The notes under the pieces were generated by a model that saw only the letters and a program-made list of their open reading frames with translations, searched no databases and was not told the origin of the DNA. From assembly GCA_937967425.1 (NCBI GenBank), contig CALBST010000182.1, forward strand, positions 1 to 42,584: 42,584 bases of DNA, given 5' to 3'. Both the position numbers and the translations under genes were made by a program. This document shows, in pieces, positions 8,712 to 16,894 of this stretch. Source of the DNA: an uncultured Caulobacteraceae bacterium (lineage in GTDB: Bacteria > Pseudomonadota > Alphaproteobacteria > Caulobacterales > TH1-2). Numbering within the stretch: position 1 is the first letter of the stretch; each line of letters begins with the position of its first letter.

Positions 8712-8740
8712 TTGCGACTGGTTCAGGCTTACGGTCTAAG
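8712..8740 (+). promoter_or_regulatory. Candidate sigma-70 promoter for galU-pgl
   Basis: TTGCGA at 8712-8717 and TCTAAG at 8735-8740 are separated by 17 bases and lie 46 bases before the galU ATG. Both boxes are imperfect. The rest of 8513-8786 carries no gene. Confidence 0.35.
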
Positions 8741-8786
8741 GTGAGCCGGACTTCGCCGTTGCTGCGGCGCCGAACACGGAACCACA

Positions 8787-9683
8787 ATGGCTAGCGCTTC
8801 CACCTCGCCCCGAACGCTACGGAAAGCGGTACTCCCCGTCGCCGGATTTGGCACGCGGGTGCTGCCCGCGACCAAGGCGATCCCAAAAGAATTGCTTCCT
8901 GTGTTCGACCGGCCGGCGATCCAGTACGTCGTGGACGAAGCTCTAGCCGCCGGCATCGAGCACATAATCTTCGTCACCGGGCGAAATAAGGGTGCGATCG
9001 AGGATTATTTCGACCGCGCGTATGAACTCGAAGTAACACTTCGCGAGAAAGGCAAGACGGCCCAGTTGGCCGAGGCGGAGCAATCCGTGCCGGTCGCGGG
9101 ATCGATGAGCTTCGTGCGCCAGCAGGCGGCGCTGGGGCTGGGCCACGCCGTTTGGTGCGCGCGCGACATCGTCGGCGACGAGCCGTTCGCGGTGATGCTG
9201 CCGGACATGCTGATGATGGCGAAGCCCTCGTGCCTGGGGCAGATGGTCGAGGCCTACAACAAGGTTGGCGGCAACATCATCGCGGTCGAGCCCACCGACA
9301 CACCGGAACGCTACGGCGTCATCACGCCGGAGAGCCGCGACGGACGGCTCATCAAGATGAAGGGCATGGTCGAGAAGCCGAAGCGCGAAGACGCGCCGTC
9401 CAACCTCTTCATCAGCGGCCGATACATTCTGCAGCCGGAGATCTTCGAACTTCTTGAGAACCAAGGCCCAGGCGCCGGCAACGAGATCCAACTTACGGAC
9501 TCAATGGTGCGCCTCATGAGCGAGCAGACTTTCCACGCGTTCGAATACGACGGCACGACGTACGATTGCGGCGACAAAGTCGGCTACATGCGCGCCACTG
9601 CCGCGTACGCGCTGGCGAACGATGAACATGGCGATGCGGTGGCGGCGACGTTGCGCGACCTGCTTGCCAACCGCGGAAAGTGA
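8787..9683 (+). CDS. galU: UTP-glucose-1-phosphate uridylyltransferase
   Basis: A 298-residue nucleotidyltransferase making UDP-glucose from UTP and glucose-1-phosphate for envelope glycan synthesis. The N-terminus has the nucleotide-binding GFGTRVLPATKAIPKELLPV and the RPAIQYVVDEA segment. The catalytic core shows LGLGHAVWCARDIVGDEPFAVMLPDM, ERYGVI and a VEKP motif, then GRYILQPEIFELL. Length and motif order fit bacterial GalU. Its stop codon shares one base with the ATG of the 6-phosphogluconolactonase gene (TGATG), so the two are very likely one translationally coupled operon. Confidence 0.97.
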   Translation: MASASTSPRTLRKAVLPVAGFGTRVLPATKAIPKELLPVFDRPAIQYVVDEALAAGIEHIIFVTGRNKGAIEDYFDRAYELEVTLREKGKTAQLAEAEQSVPVAGSMSFVRQQAALGLGHAVWCARDIVGDEPFAVMLPDMLMMAKPSCLGQMVEAYNKVGGNIIAVEPTDTPERYGVITPESRDGRLIKMKGMVEKPKREDAPSNLFISGRYILQPEIFELLENQGPGAGNEIQLTDSMVRLMSEQTFHAFEYDGTTYDCGDKVGYMRATAAYALANDEHGDAVAATLRDLLANRGK

Positions 9684-10354
9684 TGCACATCCGCGAGTTC
9701 GCAACACGCGAAGCACTCATGAGCGCGGCGGCCGAACGCATCGCGAAAGCCGTGCAGGATGGAATTTCCGAGCGAGGCGAAGCTGTTGCAGCGCTCTCTG
9801 GCGGCAGCACGCCTGAGCCTGCTTACGCCCAACTCGCGACGCTTAAGCTGGATTGGCCACGCGTAACCTTCATGCTGGTGGACGAACGGTTTGTGCCTCC
9901 CAGTGATCTAGCGTCGAACGAAGCGCTCTTGCGCCGCGCGTTGGAGCCAGCATTGGCGGCCGGTGCGAAACTCTTGCCGATGTACACGAATTGCACGGAC
10001 GCTGAAGAAGCGGCGGCGCGCGCTGATAAACTTTACAGCGCCCAACACATCGACATCGCTCTGATGGGTATGGGCGGCGATGGCCACACGGCGTCATGGT
10101 TTCCGCAATCGCCGCACCTTGGCATGGCGTTGAGCGATCAGCGCTCGGTGATTGCCGTTCACGCGCCGGGTGCCGCGGGGTCGGCTGACCGGCTCACTCT
10201 CACGCGTCGAGCGATTGGCGACGCATCATCCGTCGTTCTTCTCATCACCGGCGACGAGAAGCGCCGCGTGCTTGAGGATCGCTCGCGCGCGCGCTTGCCG
10301 ATCGACCGCCTGTTCGACCTCCCCGTCACTCCAGAAGTGCTTTGGGCCCGGTGA
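9683..10354 (+). CDS. pgl: 6-phosphogluconolactonase
   Basis: A 223-residue cytosolic lactonase that hydrolyses 6-phosphogluconolactone to 6-phosphogluconate, step two of the oxidative pentose-phosphate and Entner-Doudoroff routes. Diagnostic stretches are ALSGGSTPEPAYAQLA, the VDERFVPPSDLASNEALL block, ALMGMGGDGHTASWFP with the catalytic His, and the late LTLTRRAI and LLITGDEKRRVL segments. The ATG at 9683 overlaps the galU stop by one base; an in-frame GTG at 9680 is less likely. zwf and edd, common partners, are not in the window. Confidence 0.95.
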   Translation: MHIREFATREALMSAAAERIAKAVQDGISERGEAVAALSGGSTPEPAYAQLATLKLDWPRVTFMLVDERFVPPSDLASNEALLRRALEPALAAGAKLLPMYTNCTDAEEAAARADKLYSAQHIDIALMGMGGDGHTASWFPQSPHLGMALSDQRSVIAVHAPGAAGSADRLTLTRRAIGDASSVVLLITGDEKRRVLEDRSRARLPIDRLFDLPVTPEVLWAR

Positions 10355-10415
10355 GATCACATTCTGCTTGTGACGACTGAATAAATCCGCTATCGTTCAG
10401 CGATAAGGGTGTGTC

Positions 10416-11435
10416 GTGCAGAAAGCGGCGGTTTTTCAATCGGTTGGATTTGCCCTCGCGGCGCTGGTAGCGGCCTGCTCCGGTGGCGAGGCGGAGCAAA
10501 CCACCGCAACCGCCGAGGGGCCGCTGGTTGAGGTCGTCGAGGTCGCGCCGGCCTCGGCCGCCGGCACGATCCGCGCCAGCGGCATGGTCGGCTATCGCCG
10601 CGAACCGGTTCTCGCTTTCACCGCCAACGGCATCATCGGATCGATCGACGTCGACTCCGGCGACGTGGTGCGCCGCGGGCAGCGTCTGGCGACGCTGCGC
10701 AGAACCGGCGCCGGCGCAAACGTAGATGAAGCCGCGCTCGCCCGCGCCAACGCCGAGCGCGATCTCGAACGCACGCAAGAATTGTTCGAGCGCGGCTTCG
10801 TCTCGGAAGCGCGTTTGGAAAGCGCACGCCTCGCCGTCGAGCGCGCGCGCGACTCATCGGTGCTCACCGCGCCGGCCAATGGCGTGATCCTGCGCCGCGC
10901 CGTCGATCCGGCGCAAACGGTCACGGCCGGAGCGCCGGTCTTTGTGTTCGGCGATACCGCTTCGGGAGTCGTTGTTCGCGCGCCGGTTGCCTCAGGAGAC
11001 GCCGCCCGCATTCAGATCGGCGACACGGCGCGAGTGAATGTTGACGGTGCGCAGCGCGAGGGTCGCGTGACGCGGGTCGGCGCCAAGGGCGACGACGCAA
11101 CCGGCGCGTTTGAAGTCGAAATCGAAGTCACGGCGCCAGAGGGCCTGCGCAGCGGCATGGTCGCGGAAGTGGAAGTGGCGGCGCGCCCCGGCGCCGACGC
11201 GCAAGCCGCCATCATTGTCCCGACCTTGGCCCTTCTCGATGCGCGCGCCGATCAGGGCATCGTCTATGTGCTTGACGAAAACGCGGTCGCGCGACGCCGC
11301 GCCGTACGCACCGCCGGCGTAACGCAAGCCGGCGTCATCGTGGTTGAAGGTCTCAATCCGGGAGACCGCGTGGTCGCCGCCGGCGCAGCTTATGTGCGCG
11401 ACGGCGAGACCGTGCGTATCGCTACCGGCGCCTAA
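10416..11435 (+). CDS. RND efflux periplasmic adaptor, lipoprotein
   Basis: A 339-residue membrane-fusion protein linking an inner-membrane RND pump to an outer-membrane channel. The N-terminus is a lipoprotein signal with lipobox LVAAC (Cys21). It is followed by a lipoyl/barrel half (GSIDVDSGDVVRRGQRLATLR), a short helical hairpin (about 105-150), the returning lipoyl half (VLTAPANGVILRRAV), a beta-barrel domain and a membrane-proximal domain ending GDRVVAAGAAYVRDGETV. The GTG start at 10416 has an upstream AAGGG. One base of spacing separates neither gene from the next: the permease ATG follows the TAA directly, so the pair is one operon. No outer-membrane TolC-like gene is adjacent. Confidence 0.92.
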   Translation: MQKAAVFQSVGFALAALVAACSGGEAEQTTATAEGPLVEVVEVAPASAAGTIRASGMVGYRREPVLAFTANGIIGSIDVDSGDVVRRGQRLATLRRTGAGANVDEAALARANAERDLERTQELFERGFVSEARLESARLAVERARDSSVLTAPANGVILRRAVDPAQTVTAGAPVFVFGDTASGVVVRAPVASGDAARIQIGDTARVNVDGAQREGRVTRVGAKGDDATGAFEVEIEVTAPEGLRSGMVAEVEVAARPGADAQAAIIVPTLALLDARADQGIVYVLDENAVARRRAVRTAGVTQAGVIVVEGLNPGDRVVAAGAAYVRDGETVRIATGA

Positions 11436-14400
11436 ATGCAGGCCATCACGCGCTTCTTCGTCGACCGCTGGCAGTTCAGCGCGGTGCTGTTCACGCTGCT
11501 CGTGGCGTTGGGAATCGGCGCGATTTTCTCGATTCCGAAATCGGAAGATCCGGTCACGGAATTCCCGGGCGTCGCCATCGCCGTGATCCTGCCCGGCGCC
11601 GACGCCGAGCAGATGGAACGCCTGGTCGCCATTCCGATCGAAGATCAGGTCAACGCGATCGAGGATATCCGCGAGATCCAATCCGCCAGCCGGGCGGGGC
11701 TTGCGGTCATCAATGTCGAGTTCGAGTGGGGCGCCGACGCCGAAGAAAAGTTCGGCGAAGTGGTGCGCGAGATCAATGTCGTGCGCCCCACCCTGCCGGA
11801 TGGCGTCGTCGACATCCGCATGCGGCGCTACAATCCGGCGCAAGCAGCCATTGTGCAGATGGCGCTCACGAGCGACGACGCATCGTTCCGGCAATTGGAG
11901 GCCTACGCGAAAGGCTTGCGCGACGCGCTTGAGCGCGCGCCGGGCGTACAGCAAGCCGACATTTGGGGCGCGCCCGCGGCTGAAGTGCGCGTCGCCGCCA
12001 ATCTGGACCAACTCGCCGCCTATCGTTTGCCCTTGGCCGCCGTCGCTGAGGCGCTGCAGCGCGAGGGGATCGACTCTCCTATCGGCGCCGTTGAGGCCGG
12101 CGGCCGCCGGTTCAACGTGCAGGCTTCCGGTTCGTTCGACTCGCTCGACGAGATTCGCCGCGTCGCGCTGCGCGCGCAGGACGGCTCCCTTGTCACGGTC
12201 GGCGACGTAGCTGCTGTGTCATGGGCCAATGATGAGCGGACGCACATCACCCGCTTCAATGGCGAACGCGCGGTCTTCATCAGCGCACAGGCGCGGCTGG
12301 GCGAATCCGTTTTCGAGGTCATTGACGGCATTCGCCCGCGCGTCGATGCGTTCGAACAATCTCTGCCCAGCAATATCCGGCTTCATCGCGCTTTCGATCA
12401 ATCCGAGACGGTCACGCATCGGCTCGGCAATCTGGCGCGCGATTTTGCCATCGCGCTCGCACTGGTGCTGCTGACACTTCTGCCGCTAGGCTTTCGCGCC
12501 TCGATCGTCGTTATGGTGTCGATCCCGCTCTCGTTGGCGATCGGCGTGGTGGCGATGCAGGAGCTTGGCTATTCGCTGAACCAGCTCTCCATTGCCGGCT
12601 TCGTGTTGGCGCTCGGCCTGCTTGTGGACGATTCCATCGTCGTCACCGAAAACATTGCCCGCCATCTGCGCCAAGGCATGACGCCGCGCGAGGCGGCCAT
12701 CGCCGGCGTCAGCGAAATCAACATCGCCGTCATCGGCTGCACGGCGACGCTGCTGCTCGCGTTCGTGCCGCTGATGGCATTGCCCGAAGGCGCGGGCGCC
12801 TTCGTGCGGTCGCTGCCGGTGGCAGTCGTCGTCACCATCATCGCATCGCTGTTCGTGGCGTTGACGATCATTCCGTTCCTCGCCAGCCGGCTGTTGCCGC
12901 GCAGCGATTCGGGACACTCGAACGTCTTTCTCGATACGGTGATGGCGGCGATCCACAACATCTATCGCCCGGCCTTGCACGTCGCGCTCGCGCATCCGCG
13001 CAAGACGGTCATCATTGGCCTTGCCGCATTCTTTCTTTCACTCGGGCTCATCCCGAAGCTGGGATTCAGTCTCTTCCCGGAGAACGACAGCCCCTACTTC
13101 CTGGTCGATATCGAAACACCGCAAGGCAGCGCCGTCAGCGAAACCGATCAGGCGGTGATGTACGCCGAGCGTGTGCTGAGCGAATTTCCGGAGATAGATT
13201 GGCGTTTCGCCAACACCGGGCGCGGCAATCCGCAAATCTATTACAACGAAATTCCGCCCGAGCAGCTTTCCAACCAGGGCCAGATCTACGCGCGCTTCCA
13301 CGAATGGCATCGCGACGAAGGCATGCGCACGATCGAGGAAATCCGGGCGCGGCTCGATCAATATCCGCGGGCCCGCATCAATCTGCGCCGCTTCGCCAAT
13401 GGGCCGCCAATCGAAGCGCCGATCGCCGTGCGTATTCGCGGCCCTGACCTTGCAGCGCTCGGCGAGCTGGCCAGCGAAGTGGAACGCATTATTCGCGAGA
13501 CGCCCGGCGCGCGTGATGTCTCCAATCCGATGTCCGAGCGCCTGATCGACCTGGATCTCAATATCGACGATGCGGCGGCGGCCTTGCGCGGCGTGCCGGC
13601 TGGCGCGATCGATTACACGCTGCGCATCGCGATTGCAGGCTTGCCGGTTGCGCAATTCCGCGATCCGGCCGGGGATGCATTCCCGGTCGTGCTGCGCGCC
13701 CCGCGCGAGGATTCGTTGCCGGTGACGGCGCTCGATCGGCTCTACATCTGGAACGGCCAGGGCGGCGCGACGCCTCTTGCCGAACTTTCGCGGCCAACGC
13801 TGGAAAGCGGCCCGGCCTCGATCGACCGCGTGCAGCGTGAGCGGACAGCGACCGTCACCGCCTACACCCAGGCGGGCTATCTCATCAGCGGCGTCACCGC
13901 CGACGTCGCGCGGCGGCTTGAGGCGTTGCGCTTGCCGCCTGGCTATTCTGTCTCGTTCGGCGGTGAAGCTGAAGCGCAAGCGCGGAGCTTTGGCGGGCTC
14001 GGGCCGGCCATTCTCATCGCCATTTTCGGCGTGCTCGCCGTTCTATTGCTGGAGTTCGGCACCTTCGCCGTCACCGGCGTCGTCGCCTTCGTTATTCCGT
14101 TCGGCATTATGGGCGGCTTGATCGCGCTTTGGATCGGCGGCGAGTCGCTTTCGTTCACGGCTGTTATCGGTTTCGTCGCGCTCATCGGCATCGAGATCAA
14201 GAACTCGATCCTGCTGGTGGAGTTTGCAAACCAGGCGCGCGCGCGCGGCGTGCCGCTGCGCGAAGCGATCGAGACTGCTGGCGAAGTGCGCTTCCTGCCC
14301 GTTCTACTCACCAGCGCCACCGCGATCGGTGGCATGACGCCCTTGCTGTTGGAAGATTCACCGCTCTTCTCACCGATTGCGATGGTGCTGATCGGCGGCC

Positions 14401-14486
14401 TGATCAGCTCGACGCTGATCGCGCGGATCGTCACGCCGGCGATGTACTTGCTGTTGGCGCCGAAGGACGAAGAGGTCGCCGCCTAG
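11436..14486 (+). CDS. RND efflux permease (AcrB/MdtBC superfamily)
   Basis: A 1016-residue inner-membrane proton antiporter, of full family length, with twelve expected membrane helices and two large periplasmic loops. The N-terminal part shows FRIPKSEDPVTEFPGV-like architecture (IFSIPKSEDPVTEFPGVAI) and the porter-domain phrase GAPAAEVRVAANLDQLAAYRLPL. Helix 4 carries the proton-relay pair in GLLVDDSIVVTENIARHL (Asp398-Asp399). The second half has FPENDSPYFLVDIETP and helix-10/11 blocks ending LIGIEIKNSILLVEFANQARARG. The substrate is unknown. The last four bases overlap the stop of the convergent gene at 14483. Confidence 0.96.
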   Translation: MQAITRFFVDRWQFSAVLFTLLVALGIGAIFSIPKSEDPVTEFPGVAIAVILPGADAEQMERLVAIPIEDQVNAIEDIREIQSASRAGLAVINVEFEWGADAEEKFGEVVREINVVRPTLPDGVVDIRMRRYNPAQAAIVQMALTSDDASFRQLEAYAKGLRDALERAPGVQQADIWGAPAAEVRVAANLDQLAAYRLPLAAVAEALQREGIDSPIGAVEAGGRRFNVQASGSFDSLDEIRRVALRAQDGSLVTVGDVAAVSWANDERTHITRFNGERAVFISAQARLGESVFEVIDGIRPRVDAFEQSLPSNIRLHRAFDQSETVTHRLGNLARDFAIALALVLLTLLPLGFRASIVVMVSIPLSLAIGVVAMQELGYSLNQLSIAGFVLALGLLVDDSIVVTENIARHLRQGMTPREAAIAGVSEINIAVIGCTATLLLAFVPLMALPEGAGAFVRSLPVAVVVTIIASLFVALTIIPFLASRLLPRSDSGHSNVFLDTVMAAIHNIYRPALHVALAHPRKTVIIGLAAFFLSLGLIPKLGFSLFPENDSPYFLVDIETPQGSAVSETDQAVMYAERVLSEFPEIDWRFANTGRGNPQIYYNEIPPEQLSNQGQIYARFHEWHRDEGMRTIEEIRARLDQYPRARINLRRFANGPPIEAPIAVRIRGPDLAALGELASEVERIIRETPGARDVSNPMSERLIDLDLNIDDAAAALRGVPAGAIDYTLRIAIAGLPVAQFRDPAGDAFPVVLRAPREDSLPVTALDRLYIWNGQGGATPLAELSRPTLESGPASIDRVQRERTATVTAYTQAGYLISGVTADVARRLEALRLPPGYSVSFGGEAEAQARSFGGLGPAILIAIFGVLAVLLLEFGTFAVTGVVAFVIPFGIMGGLIALWIGGESLSFTAVIGFVALIGIEIKNSILLVEFANQARARGVPLREAIETAGEVRFLPVLLTSATAIGGMTPLLLEDSPLFSPIAMVLIGGLISSTLIARIVTPAMYLLLAPKDEEVAA

Positions 14487-16657
14487 CGATCGAACGCGCC
14501 GGTGTTTTGCCAGAAATAGATCCAGCCCGCGCCGACAAGCGCGAAGGTGATCAAGGCCGCCCATTCCATTGTCGTTTGCGCCCGCGTTCGGCGGGGCGAT
14601 GGCGATACGGCAGCGCGTATCGCCGGGTCCGGCTCGCGACGCGCCTGCATGACGGGCTGTGGTGGCGGCGGCGCCTCAGCTTCAACTTCCGCCTCTTGAA
14701 ACTCGGGCGATTGGGGTTCCTGGATTTGCCCCGGCTCCGGTGCGGGCGCTGCTGCGATCTCCGGTGGAGGTGCGGCGGGCGCTGTCTCATCTGCAGATGC
14801 GAGCGGCGCCGGGGCTGGCCGTGATGGCGCCGGCGCCGCGGGCTTCGCCAACGGCGCGCCCCGATCAATCTGGGCCAGCAGATCTCGCGCGCTGCGTTGC
14901 TCGGCCTTGGTGAGGCTCTGCGAAGAGATCGCGCGCTGCAGCGTCACGGCCGCGTCCCGATCGCCGCGCTGCGCCGCCTCGGCCAAGCCTGTGAGCGCGG
15001 CCAGGCGAACGGGGCCAAGGCTATCGCGATCGTGCTCTATCGTACCGGTGAGTGCGGCGGTCTTCTCCGGCGAGTCGGGCGCCTCGGCGATCAGGCGGGC
15101 GATTGCCGTGCGTACTTCAAGCAGCTTCGGCACATGATTGAGTTCGCGCCGCAACTGGTCGAGCAAAACGATGTCGCGCTCCGGCCCGGCCGCGCGGATG
15201 GCGTTGGCCACTTCCAGAATCGCGGCCTTGTCGCGCTCGGGCATGTGAATGCGGCGCGCGAGTTCGGTGTGAAATTCGGCGACATTCGAACCGCCCTGCT
15301 GCACGCGCACCGCGTTCACCGCCGCGCGGAATGTTCGACCACGATCGTCGTCGCCCGCCAACTCGCTCAGCCGGATCGGATCGTACTCGGGAAACGCCGC
15401 CACGCGCGCGGGGTCAGGCTCAAGCCGCCCCTTTTCTCCACGCCGCATGAGCTTGCGGAACTCGCGCGGCTCGAGGAACGGGTCCAAACGGTCAAGCTGA
15501 CCTTCATAGAAGAGCCCACGCTGCGTGGCGTTGCGCGCCGAAATCGAAAGCGCCTGCAGCAGCGCCGCCAGGAAGACGAGATCGACGAGTATCCGTGTCG
15601 CGAACACGAAGTGATGCGCGACTGGGCTTTGCACCAAGCCTTCATCGGCGCCGCCGACATCATATACTTCGGCCCAATCAACGAACGGCACCGCTTTCGC
15701 CAGTTCCGTGCCGAAGAACCCTATCCACGTCCGCAGATTCTGCGCCTCTGCGAGATCGGTGTTGAACAACTCGAAATCGGCGCCGAGGGCCGTGATCTGG
15801 GCTTGGCGTAACGCGAGCGGCACCAGAATGAGCAGCGAAGCAAAACTCAGCAGCGCCTCGTCGCGGATATCTTGCCCGAAGCCGATGCGAAGATGAGGGC
15901 CGACAAAGCGGCGGTTGAGCATTGCTAGTTCGCGATCGGTTTCAATCCAGGCCCAGCGCCGCGAAATCGCGATCGCAACCAGGAATCCCCATGCCAACGG
16001 CACAAGCCCCCACGGCGGCTCGAGCCAGTAGCCCATCGCCGCGCACGCGCCCAGCGTGCCCAGCAACATCACATAGCGTATGAAGATCGAGCTCTGCGTT
16101 GCGCCGGCGCCGCCGGCGACCGCGAACACCAGAATGCTATCGATGACGCTGAGCACGCGCCCGAACGGACGCACGAAACGGCCGATGAACGAGATGAGCC
16201 CCGAGGCGTGATCGGCGATGGCGACCGTCGGCACCAAAGCCGCCGCGACGAATGCGATGGCGAGGCCGATCATGATAGCGACGCCCCAGTCGGTGTTGAT
16301 CACCGCCCGGTTGTTTTCGCTTTCGGACGCCCACGTCGCCAGCGCGACGATGATCGACATCACCAGGACGATCCAAACGAACGTCCAGCCGCTGATATGC
16401 GCGTGGCGTGGTTCGCCGCCGATCCGCGCCGGCAAACGCTTGTCGAAGATCCCCTTGACCCACGACGCTGCAACAGCGAGCGCGCAGGCGCCGATAAACA
16501 TCGCCGCCCACGCCCATGGCGCCGGCCACACTGGAAGCAAATCCCTATAGAGCGGCGCCGCGGAGAGCAGCATAAGAAGAATGACGCTGGCCAGGCACGC
16601 CAGCGCCTCAAACGCGAGCACAAACGCGACCGCTAAGCGGTGCAGCCAAAGTCCCAT
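14483..16657 (-). CDS. Polytopic membrane protein of unknown function
   Basis: A 724-residue protein I do not recognise. Residues 1 to about 385 hold roughly nine hydrophobic segments (for example 9-31, 47-67, 90-110, 123-145, 193-233, 268-285, 366-382). Residues about 390-585 are soluble and helix-rich, with features of an alpha-helical repeat region (RDKAAILEVANAIRAAG, VLLDQLRRELNHVPKLLEV, VRLAALTGLAEAAQRGDRDA). About 590-690 is Pro/Ala/Glu-rich and disordered. A last membrane helix (MEWAALITFALVGAGWIYFW) lies near 700-718. The layout suggests a scaffold or assembly role in the inner membrane. The ATG at 16657 gives a first membrane helix close to the N-terminus. Its stop overlaps the RND permease stop tail-to-tail. 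Confidence 0.85.
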   Translation of the reverse strand: MGLWLHRLAVAFVLAFEALACLASVILLMLLSAAPLYRDLLPVWPAPWAWAAMFIGACALAVAASWVKGIFDKRLPARIGGEPRHAHISGWTFVWIVLVMSIIVALATWASESENNRAVINTDWGVAIMIGLAIAFVAAALVPTVAIADHASGLISFIGRFVRPFGRVLSVIDSILVFAVAGGAGATQSSIFIRYVMLLGTLGACAAMGYWLEPPWGLVPLAWGFLVAIAISRRWAWIETDRELAMLNRRFVGPHLRIGFGQDIRDEALLSFASLLILVPLALRQAQITALGADFELFNTDLAEAQNLRTWIGFFGTELAKAVPFVDWAEVYDVGGADEGLVQSPVAHHFVFATRILVDLVFLAALLQALSISARNATQRGLFYEGQLDRLDPFLEPREFRKLMRRGEKGRLEPDPARVAAFPEYDPIRLSELAGDDDRGRTFRAAVNAVRVQQGGSNVAEFHTELARRIHMPERDKAAILEVANAIRAAGPERDIVLLDQLRRELNHVPKLLEVRTAIARLIAEAPDSPEKTAALTGTIEHDRDSLGPVRLAALTGLAEAAQRGDRDAAVTLQRAISSQSLTKAEQRSARDLLAQIDRGAPLAKPAAPAPSRPAPAPLASADETAPAAPPPEIAAAPAPEPGQIQEPQSPEFQEAEVEAEAPPPPQPVMQARREPDPAIRAAVSPSPRRTRAQTTMEWAALITFALVGAGWIYFWQNTGAFDR

Positions 16658-16826
16658 AAGCGACCCATCCTCCCCGGCCGGATGGTCAAGTGTCCGCGGT
16701 CACGCCAGACGCGCGATCAACATTGGCGCGTCCAAAGCCCGCAAAATCAAGGAAAATCAGCGCGCAGGGTCACTTGTGCGCCGCACCATCGCACCTCAGC
16801 GCATTACAACTCCGTAGAACTTTCCA

Positions 16827-16855
16827 TTGACGGAGCGGCAATATTGGCCGCTACT
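16827..16855 (+). promoter_or_regulatory. Promoter of the decapeptide-repeat gene
   Basis: TTGACG at 16827-16832 is the alphaproteobacterial -35 consensus. GCTACT at 16850-16855 follows after exactly 17 bases. The predicted start of transcription lies about 30 bases before the ribosome site GGAGGAG (16884-16890). The rest of 16658-16894 has no gene. Confidence 0.5.
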
Positions 16856-16894
16856 CACAGCCGCGCGGTTAAATTTGAGAGCTGGAGGAGCGAC

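Noticed and set aside
10391..10405. TATCG-TTCAG-CGATA as a terminator after pgl
   Set aside because: Only a 5-bp stem with no T-run, and it lies 11 bases before the efflux adaptor start; at most a weak operator.
13038..13979. Long minus-strand open frame inside the RND permease
   Set aside because: Antisense shadow; the plus strand is a continuous full-length permease.
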